Assembly (NCBI RefSeq): GCF_950295315.1
Contig: NC_080171.1
Span: 96,276,752 to 96,340,751, forward strand
Length of the DNA: 64,000 nucleotides
DNA from: Erinaceus europaeus
Taxonomy: Eukaryota > Chordata > Mammalia > Eulipotyphla > Erinaceidae
Direction of reading: 5' to 3'
Part shown: one piece after another, positions 45,668 to 57,085 of the stretch
Numbering within the stretch: the first letter of the stretch is position 1
How the letters are laid out: the number at the start of each line of letters is the position of its first letter
Made by a program: the position numbers and the translations under genes
Notes under the pieces: model-generated
Databases searched by the model: none
What the model was told of the DNA's origin: nothing
The model's input: the letters and a program-made list of their open reading frames with translations, nothing else

Positions 45668-45726
45668 CTCCATGTCTGGCTTAAATTTATCTTCAAACAC
45701 AGCCATTGCTGCCAAGGAACCAGAAC
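45668..45726 (-). CDS. PSMB7: PSMB7 exon 6
   Basis: 59 nt between the minus-strand acceptor TTTTCTTACAG and donor ATGGAG|GTATGT. The first two bases finish a Gly codon, then come 19 codons giving (G)SGSLAAMAVFEDKFKPDME. The GSGS motif contains the Ser (Ser129 in proteasome numbering) that helps orient the catalytic Thr. The Lys before PDME is Arg in human as I recall. Exon 6 joins exon 7 to restore the DMEEEEAK run typical of PSMB7. Confidence 0.95.
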
Positions 45727-46739
45727 CTGTAAGAAAAAGATACACTTTCAGTGTATTTATCAACTCCCACCTTCTCCATCTTAAGTTTACCTCAGGGCAG
45801 TAAAAATGGCCAAGCATGCCCAGTGTCACATTCAAGTACAATGTAAGTATTAATCCTTTAGGGTCACATAAACCAGGTAAACACTGCTCTTCAAAAGCCT
45901 GAAGTTGCACTTAGCACCACCTCGGGTAAACTTGCAACTAGCCCTATTTCTACTACTGACAGGAGTAACTGTAAATTATTCACAATAAACTGCTGTAGCC
46001 TGAGAATGAGGTTAGAGAATTCCCCTCCCCCCCAAAAAAAGTGAATGTGACATAATTTCATATATCCTCTGCTATGAGTCCTGTGCTCCACAACTGTGCC
46101 TTGGCAGGCTGTTGGGTATGGCGCTAAATACCAAGCCAGTTAGAAAGAGACTGTTTTAATGAGCTGGCCCTGGTAGAGTCACCTTGACGTACAGGGAAGA
46201 AACTACAGCACTGGCAATGGTAATAGGACTGTGAGCTGAAGCTACCAGGTTATTCCAGCTACAAATGTAAAACACTTTATTATGTGGCATTTATTTGGAG
46301 CTATTATTTTTAGTTTATACTCTGAAGAGTAAAAGCTGAGTAGACAAAATGACAGACAAAGAAACAAAAAATTATTATCACAACAGCAAATGACTGAAAG
46401 GTTATGTGGCACAGATATTAACAAATTGCAGATTTCTCCCGATAAAGAAGGGTGTGAAGGCATTACAAATAAGGATGGGCTCCCTTTGAATAGATGTGAC
46501 AGGCAGCTCAGCACTATTTGAAAAAATTTAAACTTGCTTTGTTCAGAAACCAGAGAATCTCTAGAAAACTATCATCTTGTCTTATACAGGGTTCTGGCAA
46601 TATTTTAGGATACTCTACATTTGGAGAGAGGATAGTTACCCACAATTTTTTACTCCAATTAGAAGATTTTTTTGGCATTTATTACTTTTTAACTTGTTTT
46701 GCATAACACTATCTATTTAGCTGGGTCACAGTGAAAACC

Positions 46740-47165
46740 ATATTTTCTATTTAAAATGATTTGTGTACATCGCTTGACCAACTCAATGGTTTAGCAAAGG
46801 AAAAAAGCAGCGATTAAACAGTTTCAAATGAGGTGTCCTGCTGATTTTATCAAGTCTGCTGAATGTATAATGAAAAAGGAGAAGCTGACAGCAATGCGGC
46901 ATTGAGAAAATACAGACTACCTTATCTGAACCATTTAAGGAGGTCCAATTATAGATCAAATTTAAAGGGTAGAAACAGCAGATTTACAGACACAAATCAA
47001 TGAACATGGTAATCCCGATGAATATGACAGATACTCCTGTTACGGAATATTGCTGCGGTTGAGGATCATTACCTTCACAGCATCAGATACATCACATCTA
47101 AAGCAGTAGGAAGCGTCAAGTGGAGGCCGCCATTACAAGCAATGACTATTCATTTAGGCTTTGGG
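46740..47165. promoter_or_regulatory. Candidate conserved non-coding element (intron 5)
   Basis: Repeat-free, with GCAGCGATTAAACAG (46807-46821), GGTCCAATTATAGATC (46942-46957), GAATATTGCTGCGG (47046-47059), GTGGAGGCCGCCATTACAAG (47120-47139) and TGACTATTCATTTAGG (47143-47158). Unusual retention of CpG for an intron. No coding frame. Confidence 0.4.
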
Positions 47166-47845
47166 AGTCAAAGACCACCCCATCTTCCCCCTCAATTTTT
47201 TTCTCCTTAAAAATAAAATAAAATAAATAATCTAAAGGGTTATTAAACGTTCTTGAAAGGGAGATAGAAATTAAGCAGATATAAAGTCACTGCACCCAAA
47301 TAAAACTGGCACACGTGTAAAAGCTAACTCACTAAAATCAAACATACATGAATTTCAGGAGTATATGTGTTCCTGAAAATCTGGAAATAGAATCAAGTTC
47401 CACCAACATTCTATGATTTACCTACTGTAATTCTGAGATTCCAGGAGGGGAAGAGGGGAAGTAACCAGTAAGTTTCTGTTATGAGGAACAGTTAAGAACC
47501 TATCTAGACTTCATAGTAAAACAATGAGTTGGTTTTAAGTAGAAAGCAAAGATAGCTGTCATGAAAAAGCAAGACAACTTTCAAATAAGAAAACAGCAGA
47601 AAAAAAAATATTTCTAGGTATAAAGTGTCCCTGCAGTGTAGACAGCAGGCTTACTTTTCCAACCTGGTCCAAGAATATCTTTCCAAAAAAAAAAAAAAAA
47701 ATCACAGGTAAATATGCCAGACACCCAAAATAAAAAAACTTAAGGGCAGGTATTTATCTAACAACTTCATGGAAAATTACCACTAATTACTGTGAGGGGA
47801 CCAAGCTTACCTTAAATGTTTTATTCCTTAAAAATTACTAGGCTC

Positions 47846-48116
47846 GGGAGTCGGGCGGTAGCGCAGTGGGTTAAGTGCATGTGGCGTGAAGCGCAAGGAC
47901 CAGCATAAGGATCCCAGTTCAAGCCCCCGGCTCCCCACCTATAGGGGAGTCGCTTGACAAGCATGAAGCAGGTCTATAGGTGTCTATCTTTCTCTCCCCC
48001 TCTCCATTTTTCTCTGTCCTATCCAACAATGACGACATCAATAACAACAGTAATAATTACAACAATAATTTTAAAAAGGGCAACAAAAGGGAAAATAAAT
48101 AAATAAATAAATAAAT
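47846..48116 (+). mobile_element. Family A SINE with 13-bp target duplication
   Basis: The duplication AATTACTAGGCTC is at 47833-47845 and 48117-48129. Head GGGAGTCGGGCGGTAGCGCAG is nearly consensus. Tail is (AAAT)n. Confidence 0.94.
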
Positions 48117-48244
48117 AATTACTAGGCTCTTTACTCCCTTGAGCCATCTCTGGAAATTTCCCAATATATAGACTGATGTGGCTCGTATTTTCCCTAACAC
48201 ATGCACTACCACCTTCTATATAGCTTTGCCCAGTATTTTAAGAA

Positions 48245-48385
48245 TCACTGGCACAGTGATTAAAGCCGTGGGCTCTCGAGCAAGTGGTCCCACGTTAAAT
48301 ACCCAGCACTGCATGTGCCACAGTGATATGCTGGTTCTCTCTCTTGCTTTCTCATTAATAAATAAGTCATTAAAATAAATAAAAT
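48245..48385 (+). mobile_element. Family C-like SINE
   Basis: CTGGCACAGTGATTAAAGCCGTGGGCTCTCGAGCAAGTGGTCCCACG...TTAATAAATAAGTCATTAAAATAAATAAAA tail. Sister of 48440-48600. Confidence 0.65.
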
Positions 48386-48439
48386 ATTTCCCTTCCAATA
48401 CATTTTTTTCCTTTAGCAAAAACTTTCCCCCCCACTCAG

Positions 48440-48600
48440 AAATAAGTCTGCAACAGCGCAGGAGATGGTGCAGTGGATAAAAGCCTTGGACTCTCAAGCA
48501 TGATGTTCCAAGTTTGATCCTCGGCATTACACATGTATGTACTTGTTCGTGTTCTCATTCTCTCTCTCTCATGAATAAATCTTTAAAAAAAAAAATAAGT
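48440..48600 (+). mobile_element. Family C-like SINE
   Basis: GGAGATGGTGCAGTGGATAAAAGCCTTGGACTCTCAAGCATGATG...CCAAGTTTGATCC, CT block, AATAAATC tail. It has a tRNA-like A-box (GGTGCAGTGG) and B-box (GTTTGATCC). Confidence 0.7.
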
Positions 48601-50079
48601 CAACCAAAAAAAAAACAAAAACCTTGTTTTACTGGAAACTACATATGAAATCCAGACTCCTAGAACAGAAAGTATCTATTCAATGTAGGGATGCTTCTCA
48701 CAGCATCAGAAACAAGGGATTCTGGATCAAAACAGCAGGAAGGTAGAGAAGAGATAAACACAGAAAAGATACTTGGCCCTTAATATATTGTATTTCTGCT
48801 TCCCCTTTACAACACACACACACACACTTTTCTAGAAAGTGTGAGTTTAATAAACTACCTGATTCTGTTCCCATGAAATCAAATACAAGTAGAGTCAAAA
48901 TAAATTTGCAAGGAAAGGGAAATTCAACATTAAAAACGATTTCTAAATCACTGGCAAATTAGCTCCTGCTCCTAGCCTTTTTTTTTTTTTTTTTTAAGGA
49001 AAAGGAAGACTTTGGCGCCCCCTTTTCAGAAACACACAGAAGTGCTAGGAGACAAAGCACAACTGGACTTTTGTCAACAGGTTCCTAGGAAACTGACTGT
49101 AACTGCTATTTAAAAACCCAACTGAGAATTTCAAATGAGTGCAACTTGCCCAAGGGGTGGGAGAACAAGATGCAAATCCTCCCACAATTTCAAAGCAATA
49201 CAACCAGAAGGAACAACAGATGAGTAGGCCATTCAAAAGGGGGAGAAAAATTGAGAACTCAATGAGACCAGTATTCTTTAATAATTTTATTCAAGTTTCC
49301 TAGACTTTGTCCCAAAACAACTTAAAATCACATATGATAAATCATCAAATATCATGCAAGTACAGCCAGAAGTGACCTACAAAATGTTTACACATTATAT
49401 CCCACTTTTACTCATTTGTATATCTCATTTTTACCCATTAGAGCCCATTTATGACATAGTACCCCAAGACATGTCATTATCTCAACAAGAACCTACGAAA
49501 CTAGACATTCTTCAACACCCCAAACTGAAGCAGTAACATTTTGTATGAGCATTTAACCTAATTCTTTTGTCCCCAAAACAAGAGCACCCTCAACATTAGT
49601 CAAAATCATTTGCTTTCTCATCAAGGAAAAGAAAGAGCAGGAAAGCCAGGGAATCAAGTGCAGGGGTCTTTACTTTAAGCATCTGGCACGTCAGGTGAAG
49701 AAAACAGAGATTAGAGGAAATATGCTCCCTACAATTACACAGAGGGGTTTGAGGCTTGTCTGCTACGAGCTTCTATTACAGCAGAAGGTAGAAGGCAACC
49801 AAGCGGAAAGAAAAAGAATATTTAATGGAGCACCCACATGCACCCATGCAGAGTCAACCTCACAGCAACCCACAGACATGCTAGAGCTTGTCTGGAATTA
49901 GAGAGTTATTGGTCCCAGTTTCCTATCAGGAGTGACCCCACATGGCTCTGCATGCAGAAAGTTAGGTGCCACAATATAGTTCAGGGCAGACAGCTGTGGC
50001 TGCTTCCCTCAGGCAGGTCCTGCTCCCCAACAGAAACACTCGACACTCCACCAAAACCATACTGGTAATAATTTCCTAA

Positions 50080-50310
50080 ATGCCCACACCACCCCAATCC
50101 TGTCCCACCTCAATACAAAGTATTTCCCCTGGGTAGTCCATTATATTCCTCCTCACTCTTCAAAGCCCAACTATGAGACTTCTTCCCAAGAAGTCTTTCC
50201 TGGCCACTACCAATCATCTCTGCAACCTGCCCTTCTGTTCACACCCACAGCCCACACCCCAGCAGTGCCTGGCACACAGTGGGTATTAAGTAGAATTCAC
50301 TGCACTAAGC
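50080..50310 (+). mobile_element. L2 3' end remnant
   Basis: Order TATTCCTCCTCACTCTTCAAAGCCC, AAGTCTTTCCTGGCCACTACC, CCAGCAGTGCCTGGCACACAGTGGGTATTAAG matches the L2 tail. Confidence 0.7.
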
Positions 50311-51189
50311 TGCACTGATTTGAGTATGATTGTTCAAACAGAACAGCCAAAAATTCACTGAGAGGGTCCTGAAGGAGTGATGATAGCAATAAATGCCTTG
50401 ATAAGGTGTGAAAGAACATTTATTACCTAATTTACCACAGTGGGGTGAATATAAGACAAATTCAATGTAAAGTAAGTTTAAGTTTCAGAGAGAAAAGGGT
50501 GGGAGGAGACTCAACCCTCACAATATCATGTCTTGTCATTCAATGAACCTGGTCCAAATCTCTATGCTATCATGAGTGACATGCTCTCCTTGGATTTCTG
50601 CATTCTACTGTGGTAGCCCTGCCTAATCAGTAGTTTCCATGTAGCTGCTCCTTAGCAACCTCCGCCAAGTCTGCCGTTTTCAGCACACCCATAGTTACTG
50701 AGAAGCCAGTGTTTCTTCCAGACAAAGCCCTTAAAAATAAAAACACAATTCGGTGGCCAGCATCTAGAAAGATGATGGCTACATAAGTCACTGTGTGGGC
50801 TACCTAGTTATACCCACAGCCACTATCTCCCCCACACTTAATCACAGCACCCCACTCACATCCTCCTCACCTGACTCCCAACCCCCTCAGCCTGGAATAT
50901 GGGGAAGAATTCACTCCGCCCTATTTCACAATTGGGGTCCAGAACTACTCTGCAACCCCAATCCACTATAGTCACCCAGATTGGTGCCACCTCACCTTCA
51001 CTGCTCCCATTTAGTGCTCACTACAAGAAGTTCTTCTGTAAATGCTGCTGTGGGTCCAGAAGGCAGGCTGCCCGCCATCTCTGACTGCCAGGGCCTAACT
51101 TAACTCTAGGCCTGAAGGGGACTGCGAGTCACCAACACTGCTGACCTCCAGAAGAAAGGGGGGGGGGGTCTCAGGTGTAAGTACCATAA

Positions 51190-51375
51190 AGGGCCACAAC
51201 TCAAGTTGATTTTTTTTTTTTAGGGTTTCACCATTCTGGGCAAAAGAGAGACAGAGCAAGAGATGGAAAAGACACTGCAGGACCAAAGCCTCCCATCCCA
51301 CCTGGTAGCAGGGGCTGAGCTCAAACTAAGGTTGTAAGCATGGCAAAATAAGCAAGTGAGCTACCGTGCCAATCT
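51190..51375 (-). mobile_element. Antisense tRNA-like SINE (family B or C)
   Basis: A T-rich tail at 51211-51222, a purine block, CACTGCAGGACC..., GGGCTGAGCTCAAACTAAGG (antisense B box), and AAGTGAGCTACCGTGCCAATC (antisense head). Confidence 0.6.
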
Positions 51376-51650
51376 TTTAAAAAACATGTTTTTATTTATA
51401 GCAGGTTTCTGGCTTTAAAAAAATTACTAACTCCAGTAAACATCAAATGTAAGTCTTGAAACATAAGGTATGCATGCCCACCAAACCAACAATTCTACAG
51501 AAAATTTCATTCTTACATTTAAGTGGTACTATTTTCTTTCTTTCTTTCTTTCTTTTTTTTTTTTAACCACAGCACTACTCAGCCGTGGTTTATGGTGGTG
51601 CAGGGGACGGAACCTGGGACTTTAGAGCCTCAGGCATGAGTGTCTCTTTG

Positions 51651-52539
51651 GAACCCTCCTGCACTGCTGGTGGGAATGTAAATAGGACCAACCTCTGTGG
51701 AGAGCAGTCTGGAGAACTCTCAAAAGGCTAGAAATGGACCTACCCCTATAACCCTGCAATTCCTTTTCTGGGGATATATCCTAAGGAACCCAACATAACC
51801 ATCCAAAAAAATCTGTGTATACCTATGTTCTTTTTTTTTAAAAAAAAATATTTTTATTTATTTATTATTGGATAGAAGAGATAGAAATTGAGAGTGGGGG
51901 AGATAGGGAGAGGAAGACAGAGAGACACCTGCAGCCCTACTTCACCACTTGTGAAGCTTTCCCCTACAGGTGGGAACCAGAGGCTTGAACCTGGGACCTT
52001 GTGCACTGTAATGTTTGCGTTTAATCAGGGGCACCACCGCCTGGCCCCTATACCTATGTTCTTAGCAGTACAATTTATAATAGCCAAAACCCAGAAGCAA
52101 CCCAGGTGTCCAACAACAGATGAGTGGCTGAGCAAGTTGTGGTATGTATACACAATGGAATACTACTCAGCTATTAAAAATAGTGATTTCAGCGTTTTCA
52201 ACCCATCTTGGATGGAGCCTGAAGAAATCATGTTAAGTGAAATAAGTCAGAAACAGAAGGATAAATATGCAATGATCTCACTCTCAAGCATAAGCTGAAA
52301 AACAAGACCAGAAAAGAAAACACAAGTAGAACCTGAACTGGAGCTGGTGTATTGCACCAAAGTAAAAGACTCTGGTGTGGGTGGGGAGGAGAGTACAGGT
52401 CCTGGGAAAGGATGACAGAGGACCTAGTGGGGGTTGTATTGTTATGTGGAAAACTGAGAAATGTTATGCATGTACAATCTATTGTATTTACTGTCGAATG
52501 TAAAACATTGATTCTCCCAATAAAGATATTTTTAAGAAG
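51651..52539 (+). mobile_element. L1 3' region, 5'-truncated, inserted in a SINE
   Basis: Starts GAACCCTCCTGCACTGCTGG and continues with GGGAATGTAAATAGG and, after the SINE, CCAACAACAGATGAGTGGC and TACACAATGGAATACTACTC, the typical mammalian L1 3' segment. It ends CCCAATAAAGATATTTTT. The GTCTCTTTG duplication lies at 51642-51650 and 53566-53574. No functional ORF remains. Confidence 0.88.
51833..52048 (-). mobile_element. Family B SINE, antisense, inside the L1
   Basis: A perfect 15-bp duplication TATACCTATGTTCTT at 51818-51832 and 52049-52063. Antisense order: T tail, purine block, CACCTGCAGCCC, CAGAGGCTTGAACCTGGGACC, head CCACCGCCTGGCCCC. Confidence 0.94.
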
Positions 52540-53550
52540 CAACCAATAACACAGCTATATACAAGATACTGGGTACTGTACAGCAAACCCTAACAAAAGG
52601 ACTTTTCAAAGTTAACCCAATTACCAAATAATGTGATGATAACATTAACTATCAACTGTCTTTTTGAACCCTAAGACAGCAGAAACCTCACATCTCCACT
52701 ATGAAGCCTCTACTTCCCCCAGTCCTGGAACCATTGGATAGGGCCCACTTTCCCGTATGCCTCTCCCAATCCATATCAAATAATATTGCATCTGCCGATC
52801 ACAACCTAACCAACACAATGATTGCCACCTCAACATGCTTCACTCCAGACTGTGTCCAGAGACTTCACGTGTGGAATGACAACCCTTCAACTTCATTACT
52901 CAGGTGAGACCTTTCCTTTCATAGTATACTCTAATTTCATCTCAGGTGGTTCACTTTCTAACGAAGTCCCAAAACCTAGATATACACCAGTTTCTGTAAG
53001 AGAGAGCATATGTTCACACGTATCCGTAAACTACTGCAAAATATATGCCTGAAAGCAGAAGTGCACTAGAGTTTGTAATGAGTACCCCCCTAACACTTCG
53101 TCTCCTCTATTCCAAGCTTTGGGTCCATGACTGCTCAACAATTTGTTTGGCTTCGTATGTTAACTCTCTTTTCAGTCACCAGGTTCCAGATGTCATCAGG
53201 ATGCCAGCCAGGCTTCCCTAGACTGAAGACCCCACCAAGGTGTCCTGGAGCTCTGCTTCCCCAGAGACCCACCCTACTAGGGAAAGAGAGAGGCAGACTG
53301 GGAGTATGGACCGACCAGTCAACGCCCATGTTCAGCGGGGAAGCAATTACAGAAGCCAGACCTTCTACCTTCTGCAACCCACAATGACCCTGGGTCCATG
53401 CTCCCAGAGGGATAGAGAACGGGAAAGCTATCAAGGGAGGGGGTGGGAAATGGAGATTGGGTGGTGGGAATTGTGTGGAATTGTACCCCTCCTACCCTAT
53501 GGTTTTGTTAATAAATCCTTTCTTAAATAAAAAAATTAAATTAAAAAAAA
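52540..53550 (+). mobile_element. Second L1 3' end nested in the tail of the first
   Basis: Bounded by AGATATTTTTAAGAAG (52524-52539) and AGATATTTTTAAAAAG (53551-53566), a 15/16 duplication placed in the A-rich tail of the L1 at 51651. Its content matches 16590-16985 and 17875-18235, with the middle deleted. Ends GTTAATAAATCCTTTCTTAAATAAA. Confidence 0.85.
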
Positions 53551-54184
53551 AGATATTTTTAAAAAGTCTCTTTGCATAACCTTTATGCAATCTACCCCAG
53601 CCCAGTACTAGTTTCTTTTTGTCTACTATATTTTCTTATTTTATTAAATTACTTGTAATTTCAGATATAAATTTGAGAAATTAATAATTCAATATGTGAA
53701 GGGGTGTAGGGAAAAAGCAAAAAGACCAAGACCTTGCAGCTGTCAGAGTCAAACTGTGTAACAGCAGCGTGCAGCTTATTCCTGAAGTTTGCATACAGGG
53801 GCCTGAAGGTCAATCCAGTCAATAGCACCAAGGAGTGACAGCTAGTGGTCAGCACAAACAAACACAATCTATCTCTACCTCTGCGTGGTTTAGACGTAAA
53901 AACCAAGTTTAGCAAGTAACAAGTGAGCACAATTAAGAAAAAAAGAAAAAAGCAAATAAGCATAGAAGTAGCTATATATTTTTAGCTTCCCAAAAAAACA
54001 TGCCTGCTAACTTGCTTTTTCTTCAGATTTCACCACACAACTGTATATAATTTGAGTTGTTCTGCTAGAAACTCAATTGAGATTGAAGACAAATATTTTA
54101 AATGACTAAGCAGATGCCATTCACTGTTTAGCAATGTCAGTCATATATCTGTTCTAAGAGTATTTAAAAATAGTGCTACTCACC

Positions 54185-54345
54185 TACAACGACCCTGGAT
54201 CCATACTCCCAGAGAGATAGAGAATAGGAAGGCTATCAGGAGAGGGGATGGAATATGGAGATCGGGTTATGGGAATTGTGCAGAACTGTACCCCTCTTAT
54301 TCTATGGTTTTGTAAATGTCTCCTTTCTTAAATAAAAAAATAAAT
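54185..54345 (+). mobile_element. L1 3' terminus fragment
   Basis: CTACAACGACCCTGGATCCATACTCCCAGAGAGATAGAG... to GTCTCCTTTCTTAAATAAAAAAATAAAT, same ending as 53380-53530. Confidence 0.85.
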
Positions 54346-54364
54346 AAGTAATAGTGTCACTCAA

Positions 54365-54480
54365 GAGGAGGACATAGTGGGGGTTGAACTGTTATATAGA
54401 AAACTGAGAAATGTTAGACATGTACATACTATTGTATTTTACTGTGGACTGTAAACCATTAATCCCCCAATAAAAAAAAA
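54365..54480 (+). mobile_element. L1 3' terminus fragment (second type)
   Basis: GGACATAGTGGGGGTTGAACTG...GAGAAATGTTAGACATGTACATACTATTG...TTAATCCCCCAATAAAAA, same ending as 41890-41990. Confidence 0.85.
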
Positions 54481-54889
54481 AAAGTGTCATTCAAACAAAC
54501 AACCACACAATGAAATGTTTCCATTCTCTAAAACTTCTGAAGGTGCTTCTGATGCTAGCTCATCAGTACTGGTAATTCAATCTGAACTGAACATTTATAT
54601 GAGAATAATTCGACCTATGACAAAATGTGAAACAGTGAGCAGATTTCATCAGCTATCACTTTTATCCTCTGTATACTAATAACACTTGCATTATTATGGG
54701 TTGAAACTGTGTGCTTTAAAAAAAACAACAAAAAATTAGTTTTTGTATTAAAAAAACAAATAGAATTTGTTGTCAGATACACTGGAGACAATAAGACTAC
54801 AATAATTTTCTAAAACCTGTACAAATCAAAAGATAGGATCAAAAGGTCACCAGACAGAAATGTGTATAATGTCGGTGTGTCAGAGAATG

Positions 54890-55135
54890 ACATGCACAGG
54901 CCTCACACACGCTCTATACTACTAAGCTGCCTCCAGGCCTAATTCCCCCGCCCTCTATTTTCAGACAGACAGGAGGAGGAAGGGGAGCACCAAAACACCA
55001 CTCCACCAGCCATGGAGTTCACCCTCTGGTGCGAGCCATCGTGCTGCCTATGTGCCAGGAATCAAACCCTGAGCCTCACATATGGTAAGGTATGTGGTCT
55101 ACCACTGATGTACCTCGGGCCCCTGAAACCAGTGT
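54890..55135 (-). mobile_element. Family C-like SINE remnants, antisense
   Basis: CATGGAGTTCACCCTCTGG...GTGCCAGGAATCAAACCCTGAGCCTCACATATGG...GGTCTACCACTGATGTACCTCGGGCCCC is antisense B box and head. 54890-54940 may be a second fragment. Confidence 0.55.
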
Positions 55136-55179
55136 TTGCAGATAAGGTCTATGCTCACAAATCCTCAGATCAGGGAAGG

Positions 55180-55320
55180 GGGAAAAAACTTATTGAGGAT
55201 CTTTCAGATGACAAATCCAAGCACTGTCCCATTTTGTAGATAAGGAAAATGAAGTTTAACCGATTAATCTTTCAAACAAGGGCAGCACAATCAATAAGAA
55301 ATAGAGCCAAGTATAAGACC
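55180..55320 (-). mobile_element. MIR remnant
   Basis: CAAGCACTGTCCCATTTTGTAGATAAGGAAAATGAAGTTTAACCGATTAATC...AATAGAGCCAAG is antisense MIR order. Confidence 0.65.
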
Positions 55321-55629
55321 TAATTTTTGTAGCTTGTAAGACAGTTTTCAGAGGACAACTTCCACCTCATTCCTTCAAATGAATCATCTCAGGTGTGCAC
55401 TGGGCAACAGGTTCGGTGAACACACAGAAGAGCTAAGAGCTGAGTGTGGTGGATAGCTCTGGCGCCTCCTCGGTGTTTTCGCCCAGCACAGCAGGAAGAC
55501 TACTGAGCTGCTACCACAGGGACCGACACATTAAGCACAATGTGAATGTTCCTCAAAAACTGCAGTGCAGTGGCTCTACCACCCCAACTTCCACCCCTGT
55601 ACAGAAGACGGTAAACTGTGTCTTCCTCA

Positions 55630-55720
55630 GAGGGTGGCTGGAAAACTTGAATGAGATGACACTTGAAAAGCAGATTGCCTGGCACATAGTAAAAGCTCAA
55701 TAAAAGGCAACTACTGTAAT
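55630..55720 (+). mobile_element. MIR 3' fragment
   Basis: ACTTGAATGAGATGACACTTGAAAAGCAGATTGCCTGGCACATAGTAAAAGCTCAATAAA is the MIR ending. Confidence 0.7.
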
Positions 55721-56059
55721 TAATCTAAGGCTGGGCCCCTATCTCCTAGGAGCTATTTGACAAAAATTCATTCTCAACCAGCCCCAGCAGGGTTGTCAGC
55801 TATAATGGAAACAGGTCTTCAAAATTTCTCCTCTCGAAGTCATGAAGTTCTGAGAAGCAGCAGGAAATAGATTTCTACTGTTTTCCCTCAAATCACCTTA
55901 ACCAGATCTTTCCAGGGAACAAGCTGCTCCTTCCGCTATGGAGCAACACCGTTTAAGCACCCAAGGACCCATTTGCTGCCATGGCCTGCCAAGGTGCAAG
56001 ATGTATGCAGTGATAAAAGAGTAGCATACACAACTTTCTAATCCATCAGTGTCAGCTCT

Positions 56060-56480
56060 CCCTGACAGAATGCTTACTCACTCTTGCTCATTGTTAGGCA
56101 ACTGGCCACTCATCCTCGATAAAATTTGGTGCTTTCCACAGCCCCCTGAATTGGGATCATTTTTCACTCCGTTTCTGTCTACAAGGCCTGGTCTCTTGGT
56201 GTTGGTGCTTGCTCTGGAGGCCAACACTGCCAACGTGTGAAAAGCTGATTTATGAATACAAAGCAATGCCGGTACCGGGGGACCACATTCTGCCACTAGA
56301 GAGCAGTGGAGCACCTCCCAGAGCTCTGGAAACCTCAACACTGACTTGAAATGGTTTAATTGTATGCATGCATTTCATTATAAATCTTGGCCAAAAGCTT
56401 CCAGGCACGGCAGGCCAAGCAATCACATAATCTTGCATGGGTTGCTGAAAACCAGATTTGTCCTTTGTCAGCATAAACAG
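56060..56480. promoter_or_regulatory. Candidate conserved non-coding element (intron 5)
   Basis: Repeat-free and CpG-retaining around a CTCF-like site. It includes AAAGCTGATTTATGAATACAAAG (56239-56261), GGTTTAATTGTATGCATGCATTTCATTATAAATC (56353-56386) and ACAGTTTAATTTGATG (56477-56492). No coding frame. Confidence 0.4.
56291..56309 (+). promoter_or_regulatory. CTCF-like motif
   Basis: TGCCACTAGAGAGCAGTGG fits the CTCF core CCACNAGRNGGCAG at most positions; the main deviation is A for G in the RNGG part. A strict matrix score was not computed. Confidence 0.35.
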
Positions 56481-56875
56481 TTTAATTTGATGTTTTCACT
56501 CCTGAGTAAGCACTGAGTATTACATTTAAACCCCTCATGAGGGGGGAAGAATGCTTCCTTTTCAGCAAATGTACCTCAATGTCAGAAAGTCTACCTTTTA
56601 TTCTTGCTGAATAAAAAAATACATTCCACTTAACATAACTTAGAAATCGACTTAAAGCATCCAATGACATAGTCACTAAAAAACTGATTTCTCAAAAAAT
56701 TGCAGTTCCTTTTCTAAAGGCAATGTAATCAAAAAGGACTCAAATTTTACTCTAAGTAAATATTTTATAATACCACTTGAAAGGAAACAATTGTTTTTTT
56801 CTTAAAATTGTAACTGCAATATCCAAGTGACCTGACAGGTTTTAAACTGTTATTCTTAAAAAAAAAAAAAAAAGC

Positions 56876-57085
56876 AGGAGCCAGGCGGTGGTGCACTTGA
56901 TTAAGTGCTCACATTACAGTGCGCAAGGATCCAGGTTCAAACCCCTGGCCCCCACCTGTCAGGGGGAAAGCTTCACGAGTGGTGAAGCAGGGCTGCAGGT
57001 GTCTCTGTCTCTTTCCTTCCTTATCTTCCCCTCCCCTCTCAATTTCTCTCTGTCTCTACACAATAATACATATTTTTTTAAAAAT
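56876..57085 (+). mobile_element. Family B SINE
   Basis: GGAGCCAGGCGGTGGTGCACTTGATTAAGTGCTCACATTACAGTGCGCAAGGATCC, B box GGTTCAAACCCC, CTGCAGGTGTCTC, CT block, AATA-type tail. A 15-A run precedes it. Confidence 0.9.

Larger units (their letters stand above)
51545..53605 (-). mobile_element. Family C SINE split by an L1 insertion
   Basis: The 3' half (antisense) is at 51545-51650, ending GCCTCAGGCATGAGTGTCTCTTTG. The 5' half resumes at 53567-53605 as TCTCTTTGCATAACC...ACCCCAGCCC. Joined, they restore the antisense of the head seen at 33608. The host was cut at GTCTCTTTG (51642-51650 and 53566-53574). Confidence 0.82.

Noticed and set aside
47846..48116. tRNA gene, from A- and B-box promoter text
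   Set aside because: The boxes belong to tRNA-derived SINE heads. No clover-leaf with an anticodon stem and acceptor stem forms, and the text recurs in many dispersed copies. The same applies to the other SINE copies.
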